From: a virus
IMG/VR virus record: IMGVR_UViG_3300032020_000385
Location: 1-43,186 of that record
Reading direction: 5' to 3' (one strand)
DNA length: 43,186 bases
This document shows positions 39,974-43,186 of the stretch, one piece after another (within the stretch, counting starts at the first letter, position 1; the number at the start of each line of letters is the position of its first letter). The notes beneath the pieces are model-generated. The model did not search any database and had not been told where the DNA came from. It saw only the letters and a list, made by a program, of their open reading frames with translations. A program made the translations under genes and the position numbers.

Positions 39974-40038
39974 GCTGCCGGCCGGAAAAGAAAAGACCTT
40001 GAAAGCAATAAACATGTGGGCGCCGGCCGGCAGCTTTT
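39974..40038 (+). terminator. Long-stem terminator-like inverted repeat
   Basis: GCTGCCGGCCGG (39974-39985) pairs perfectly with CCGGCCGGCAGC (40023-40034) over a 37-base loop and is followed by TTTT. A half copy of the left arm (GTGCTGCCGGACGG) also occurs at about 39549 before the membrane protein gene, without its partner arm. Confidence 0.55.
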
Positions 40039-40078
40039 GAAAACTTAAAAGATATGGATGGCAGGACGAGAAGGATAT

Positions 40079-40675
40079 ATGGATGGGGAATGGATTCCGC
40101 CTTTTGCCCGTCGGCCGTCCTATGACAACTACGGGGTTGCGATTCATACACCTCCTATCAGCATCCGGGTTGAATACGCAACCCCTAATCTTGAAAATAT
40201 GAAACGAATACCATTGACTCAGGGTAAATTTGCAATCGTAGACGATGAGGATTTCAATAGGATTAACCTCCACAAATGGTATGCGCACAAAACCCATCTC
40301 ACATATTACGCCGTGCGGGGTCAAAAGATAAATGGTAAATGTATTTCCATTTTCATGCATAGAGAAATACTCGGAGTTTTACCTGGTTTTGAAGTAGATC
40401 ACCATAATGGGAATGGGTTATACAATCGGCGGAAGAACTTACGGATCTGTACTCGTGCTGATAATCAGCATAATCAAAGAAGCCGACAATGTGTGGCAAC
40501 CTCGAAGTTCAAAGGTGTATATTGGAATAAACAAGACCACAAATGGATAGCGCAAATACGACTCAATGGTAAGCATAAATATCCTGGCCGTTTCGATAAT
40601 GAGATTGAAGCAGCAAAAGCATATGACCAAAAGGCAAAAGAATTGTTCGGCGAATTCGCCCGAACTAATTTTTAG
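40079..40675 (+). CDS. HNH-AP2 homing endonuclease
   Basis: The core starts MKRIPLTQGKFAIVDDEDF (residue ~41), the usual N-terminus of HNH/AP2 endonucleases, and continues with FMHREILGVLPGFEVDHHNG, then GLYNRRKNLRICTRADNQHN, the HNH motif. An AP2 DNA-binding domain follows: KFKGVYWNKQDHKWIAQIRL and EIEAAKAYDQKAKELFGEF. The ATG at 40079 has AAGGA upstream and adds ~40 residues (WIPPFARRPSYDNYG) not typical of the family, so the enzyme may be fused to, or read from, an older small gene. It is a selfish DNA element. Confidence 0.85.
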   Translation: MDGEWIPPFARRPSYDNYGVAIHTPPISIRVEYATPNLENMKRIPLTQGKFAIVDDEDFNRINLHKWYAHKTHLTYYAVRGQKINGKCISIFMHREILGVLPGFEVDHHNGNGLYNRRKNLRICTRADNQHNQRSRQCVATSKFKGVYWNKQDHKWIAQIRLNGKHKYPGRFDNEIEAAKAYDQKAKELFGEFARTNF

Positions 40676-40842
40676 GCGCCTCATCTTTGCCCTGGGGCTG
40701 CGATTGGTACCTTCTTTCAGCAGAGCTGACTGGACGCAGCCCCATATTTGAGGAATGGCTCTGAGTCCCTGCGACAGAGATTTCGGAGCGAGGGCCGCCC
40801 GGCTCCACGCGGATTTGGGCGGCCCAGATTTGAAAGGAGAAA
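40676..40842 (+). ncRNA. Structured non-coding region, candidate leader RNA
   Basis: TGGGGCTGCG (40693-40702) pairs with CGCAGCCCCA (40735-40744), and GGGCCGCCC (40792-40800) pairs with GGGCGGCCC (40817-40825). Both stems are perfect. The region holds no reading frame and ends at AAAGGAG of the next gene. A cis-acting leader or a small RNA is plausible; neither stem has a T tract. Confidence 0.35.
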
Positions 40843-41307
40843 ATGCTTAAGAACTACACAAGTAGCGTACCGGCAGCTCGGTCGATTGCCTGGATCGAAA
40901 GAAAATTGGCAGATCATAAGGCATCCCAGATTCTAAAAGATTATGATCCTGAAGCGCGTGTTGCGAGCATTGCATTTATTGTTCCGATCAATGGCACGAA
41001 ATTCCCCTTCAAACTGCCTGCCCGCGTATATGAGTGTGAGAAGGTCTTAATGGGACACATTCGACGGCCGCGTCAGGATACAGTGAAACGGGTCAAAAAA
41101 CAAGCGGAGCGCACTGCCTGGAAGATTGTTGCCGATTGGATAGACGCTCAGCTAGCCTTGATTGAGCTTTCACAAGTCGAATTCATGGAAGTCTTTCTGC
41201 CGTATCTTTATGATCCGGCGAAAAAACAGACCTTGTTTGAGATGGTCAGAAAGAATGGATTCCAGAAACTTTTGCCTGGACTGATTCTGGAGAAAGAAAA
41301 ATGCTAA
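40843..41307 (+). CDS. Conserved-type phage protein, about 154 aa
   Basis: GAAAGGAG precedes the start. The sequence ASQILKDYDPEARVASIAFI, FPFKLPARVYECEKVL and QAERTAWKIVADWIDAQLAL, ending with a helix around ELSQVEFMEVFLPYL, matches a pattern I recognise from early regions of many environmental phages, where it is of unknown function. It appears alpha/beta with a helical C-terminal half. It overlaps the next gene by seven bases. Confidence 0.6.
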   Translation: MLKNYTSSVPAARSIAWIERKLADHKASQILKDYDPEARVASIAFIVPINGTKFPFKLPARVYECEKVLMGHIRRPRQDTVKRVKKQAERTAWKIVADWIDAQLALIELSQVEFMEVFLPYLYDPAKKQTLFEMVRKNGFQKLLPGLILEKEKC

Positions 41308-41567
41308 ACCATGGAGAGCAATTATTGAAAGCCGCAGAGTTTCTAAGCAAGGCAAGAGCAGCCCTTGGGACGGGACGAGCCGATTTGCTCCGTCTGAATC
41401 TCCAACGCGCAGCCGGATTCATCGACCAGGTTTCAGCGGAGGTTGACTTGCAACAACGCAATACCGAACGGATACAAACGATTCAAACCACTTGCAGACC
41501 CGTAATATTAACTTCAGACGAACTATATGGGTGTATGGGGAACCCCACAACAATATGGCCGGATTGA
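41301..41567 (+). CDS. Small hypothetical helical protein
   Basis: The 88-residue product starts within the previous gene (ATGCTAA overlap). The first two thirds are helical (GEQLLKAAEFLSKARAALG, LLRLNLQRAAGFIDQVSAEV) and the end is short and less ordered. No motif is recognised. Overlaps on both sides support its being real. Confidence 0.5.
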   Translation: MLNHGEQLLKAAEFLSKARAALGTGRADLLRLNLQRAAGFIDQVSAEVDLQQRNTERIQTIQTTCRPVILTSDELYGCMGNPTTIWPD

Positions 41568-41986
41568 AACAATTCATCAAAGGCAGCAGTGATCCTGAAG
41601 ACATGACGCCGGGCTGCGCCAGCTACGACTATCATTATGGTGGCTGTCTCTTCGCCGATGATTGCAAGGTCGAAAAGAGTCGGCGCTGCGGATACTTCGA
41701 GCGGGCCGTCCTGCCGACTGCCGGCCAATTGAAGCAGGGCAATAAAATTATTGAGGAATATAAAAGGCGGACGGGAATCGAAAAAGGTCTCGAAATAAGA
41801 AAAGCGAAAATACGATTGTGTGAGTGCGGCGCAACGTTGCCTTCAGGCGCCCAATACTGTGACCGCTGCCAAATCCGACATAAGCAAGAAAAGTACCGCA
41901 AATATAGAGATCGGCGGCGAAATGTTTCACGCGCCACCGAAGTTGATATTTTGCCTGTTGTAAGTGCCGATGAATCAAAGACTTAA
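41555..41986 (+). CDS. Cysteine-rich zinc-binding protein
   Basis: ATG 41555 is chosen because it overlaps the previous stop by 13 bases, whereas the frame's first start at 41492 overlaps more. The protein has two Cys clusters: GCASYDYHYGGCLFADDCKV with RCGYF, and LCECGATLPSGAQYCDRCQ. The second is followed by a basic helix (HKQEKYRKYRDRRRN). Two zinc sites plus a basic tail suggest nucleic acid binding. No family is recognised. Confidence 0.6.
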   Translation: MAGLKQFIKGSSDPEDMTPGCASYDYHYGGCLFADDCKVEKSRRCGYFERAVLPTAGQLKQGNKIIEEYKRRTGIEKGLEIRKAKIRLCECGATLPSGAQYCDRCQIRHKQEKYRKYRDRRRNVSRATEVDILPVVSADESKT

Positions 41987-42105
41987 AAACTGCCATTTTG
42001 AAGATACGTAGAATTGGTCTCAGATTGCAAAATGATGTCGAACTTTCGTGGCGCAATGGCCTTTTCGATGGCGAAAATGCAGATTCGAGATGAGAGGTCT
42101 TTTCG

Positions 42106-42372
42106 ATGGTAAAAATACGAGTTTCAGGTCAAGGATCCGGCGATGCCGGTTTCAATGACGAACGGGCCGATCCAAACCGAATGACCGAGCAGCAAATCCG
42201 TGATGCGGCCCTTAAGATAGCGATAGAGCTCAAGGGTCAGTATGGCATCGAGTCTGCCCGCAAGATCGCCAAGCGGATATACCGGGAATTGCGCCTTCCA
42301 ACGGCGGAGCAGATGCGCGGCATCTTCCAGATTATGGAAGCCGAAGAAACGATGACGCCATTCGGATGGTAA
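42106..42372 (+). CDS. Small hypothetical protein, 88 aa
   Basis: AGAGG lies upstream of ATG 42106. The product has a Gly-rich start (GQGSGDAGFNDERADP) and a charged helical body (QQIRDAALKIAIELKGQYG, ARKIAKRIYRELRLP). Forty bases upstream there is a second near-copy of its start region (CTTTTCGATGG) leading to a 14-codon frame. Function is unknown. Confidence 0.5.
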   Translation: MVKIRVSGQGSGDAGFNDERADPNRMTEQQIRDAALKIAIELKGQYGIESARKIAKRIYRELRLPTAEQMRGIFQIMEAEETMTPFGW

Positions 42373-42388
42373 TTTGAAAGGAGATAAA

Positions 42389-42931
42389 GTGGCAATTAAG
42401 ACAATCAAAATTCAAATCAAGGGTAAAACCCCTCTTTTAATGCATCGATTCCCCCTTCTTCCAATAGAGGCAATCGAAAAGAAAAGTCCGGAGGAGCAGG
42501 CAGAAATTGCGGCGTATCGGGACGAAAAAACCAACGAGCTTTACATACCAGGCGTGGCGATCCAGAGGGCGTTGGTCAACGCCGCTACGTACAGTAAGGG
42601 TAAAGGGCGCGCATCACTGCAGAAAAGCGCGGCTGCCTGTCTCATGATAAGCCCTGAATATGTCCTGCTTGGAACAAAGACATATAAAATGGATGCCCGC
42701 GCCGTCGTTATCCCTGCAACGAAGGGCCGCGTTGTCCGCTATCGTCCGCGATTAGATGAATGGTCCTGCTCTTTTGATCTGGATTACGAAGATACGCTCG
42801 TAAAAGAGACCGAAGTTCGCAAGATCGTAGATGATATGGGTGAGCGCGTTGGATTACTCGATTTCCGGCCCGAGCGCAAAGGACCATTCGGCCGCTGTAT
42901 GGTCATTAAATGGCAGAATAAAAAAGATTAA
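42389..42931 (+). CDS. Phage protein with TPLLMHRF motif
   Basis: GTG 42389 has AAAGGAG at 42377-42383 and is preferred to TTG 42374. The 180-residue product begins IKTIKIQIKGKTPLLMHRFP, and later has LYIPGVAIQRALVNAATY, IPATKGRVVRYRPRLDEWS and RVGLLDFRPERKGPFGRCMV. The IxGxTPLL start and a Gly-rich end recall RAMP-type (Cas7-like) RNA-binding folds, but no crRNA genes or CRISPR repeats are present, so this is only a hint. It is the last gene before the pentamer array, whose first unit follows its stop codon immediately. Confidence 0.6.
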   Translation: MAIKTIKIQIKGKTPLLMHRFPLLPIEAIEKKSPEEQAEIAAYRDEKTNELYIPGVAIQRALVNAATYSKGKGRASLQKSAAACLMISPEYVLLGTKTYKMDARAVVIPATKGRVVRYRPRLDEWSCSFDLDYEDTLVKETEVRKIVDDMGERVGLLDFRPERKGPFGRCMVIKWQNKKD

Positions 42932-43186
42932 GGCAAGGCTTGGCGTGGCGGGGCACGGCGAGGCAGGGCGTGGCGGGGCACGGCGAGGCAGGGCCAGGCG
43001 TGGCGAGGCAAGGCAGGGATGCAATTATAGAACTTATGATCGAATCATTGGGCAAGGCTAGGCTGGGCATGGCGAGGCAAGGCGTGGCTTGGCAAGGCAT
43101 GGCAAGGCAAGGCAGGGATGCAATTATAGAACTTATGCTCGAATCATTGGGCAAGGCGGGGCGAGGCGCGGCAAGGCGTGGCGTGG
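42932..43186. repeat. GGCNN pentamer array with 34-bp cores (right part)
   Basis: The first pentamer follows immediately after the TAA stop of the last gene (42929-42931). Seventeen pentamers (42932-43016), a core (43017-43050, one base different from the others), thirteen pentamers (43051-43115), a second core (43116-43149) and seven more pentamers run into the end of the window. Bases 43105-43186 are identical to 243-324. The material upstream of that match differs between the two ends, so the true array is probably longer than either part, or the assembly stopped in it. Confidence 0.9.

Noticed and set aside
42831-43154. Open frames on both strands across the right-hand array
   Set aside because: Same repeat effect; composition is only the translation of GGCNN.

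Overview
The window looks like an almost complete temperate siphovirus-type phage or prophage genome of about 43 kb. It carries a lambda-like packaging, head and tail gene order, a tyrosine integrase, and the same unusual repeat array at both ends. The last 82 bases repeat positions 243-324 exactly, so the sequence is probably a circular or terminally redundant genome whose assembly broke inside that array. Purine-rich Shine-Dalgarno sites (AAAGGAG, AAGGAG) and the standard genetic code point to a bacterial host. The host phylum cannot be read from the sequence; LamG and beta-helix adhesion domains only hint at an uncultured environmental bacterium.

Layout. 1-342 is half of a GGCNN pentamer array with an embedded 34-bp core. 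371-3617 holds small early genes: a radical SAM protein, a MazG-like protein, a Cys-cluster protein, and a winged-helix protein beside a candidate origin with two perfect DnaA boxes. 3614-7710 is a DNA modification and nuclease block: a C5 methyltransferase, an N4/N6 methyltransferase, a DUF1064-type nuclease, an HNH protein and a methyltransferase fragment. 7970-9411 encodes an unknown protein and a remarkable zinc-ribbon protein built of basic YRAK repeats. 9483-12595 is packaging (TerS, GpA-type TerL, zinc ribbon). 12596-19830 is an AT-richer adhesion and fibre module placed, unusually, between terminase and portal, with a minus-strand HNH gene inside. 19833-25221 is head: portal, protease with nested scaffold, decoration protein and Mu gpT-like capsid. 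25336-36128 is the connector and tail in lambda order (FII, Z, U, V, G/GT, H, M, L, K, I-J). 36142-38097 carries probable lysis or envelope genes. 38245-39093 is the integrase on the minus strand. 39265-42931 holds accessory and early genes running into the right-hand half of the array, 42932-43186.

How the parts work together. Almost all genes read rightward with 1-20 base overlaps, indicating long co-transcribed units. No DNA polymerase, helicase or primase is visible, so replication probably depends on host DnaA and DnaB recruited at the DnaA-box/iteron region near 2.8-3.0 kb. The two methyltransferases would protect phage DNA or alter host restriction. The integrase implies lysogeny, but no repressor or excisionase was recognised. 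No endolysin was recognised either, apart from the tail-associated NlpC/P60 protein.

The most unusual feature is the pentamer array, which is kept in strict 5-nt register, punctuated by 34-bp cores and squeezed directly between two genes. Other points of interest are a textbook A AAA AAC frameshift signal in the tail chaperone, the same heptamer in front of the small terminase, a gpL-like tail protein interrupted by two foreign beta domains, a gpI-gpJ fusion, and a divergent duplicate of the major capsid C-terminus left as a recombination scar.
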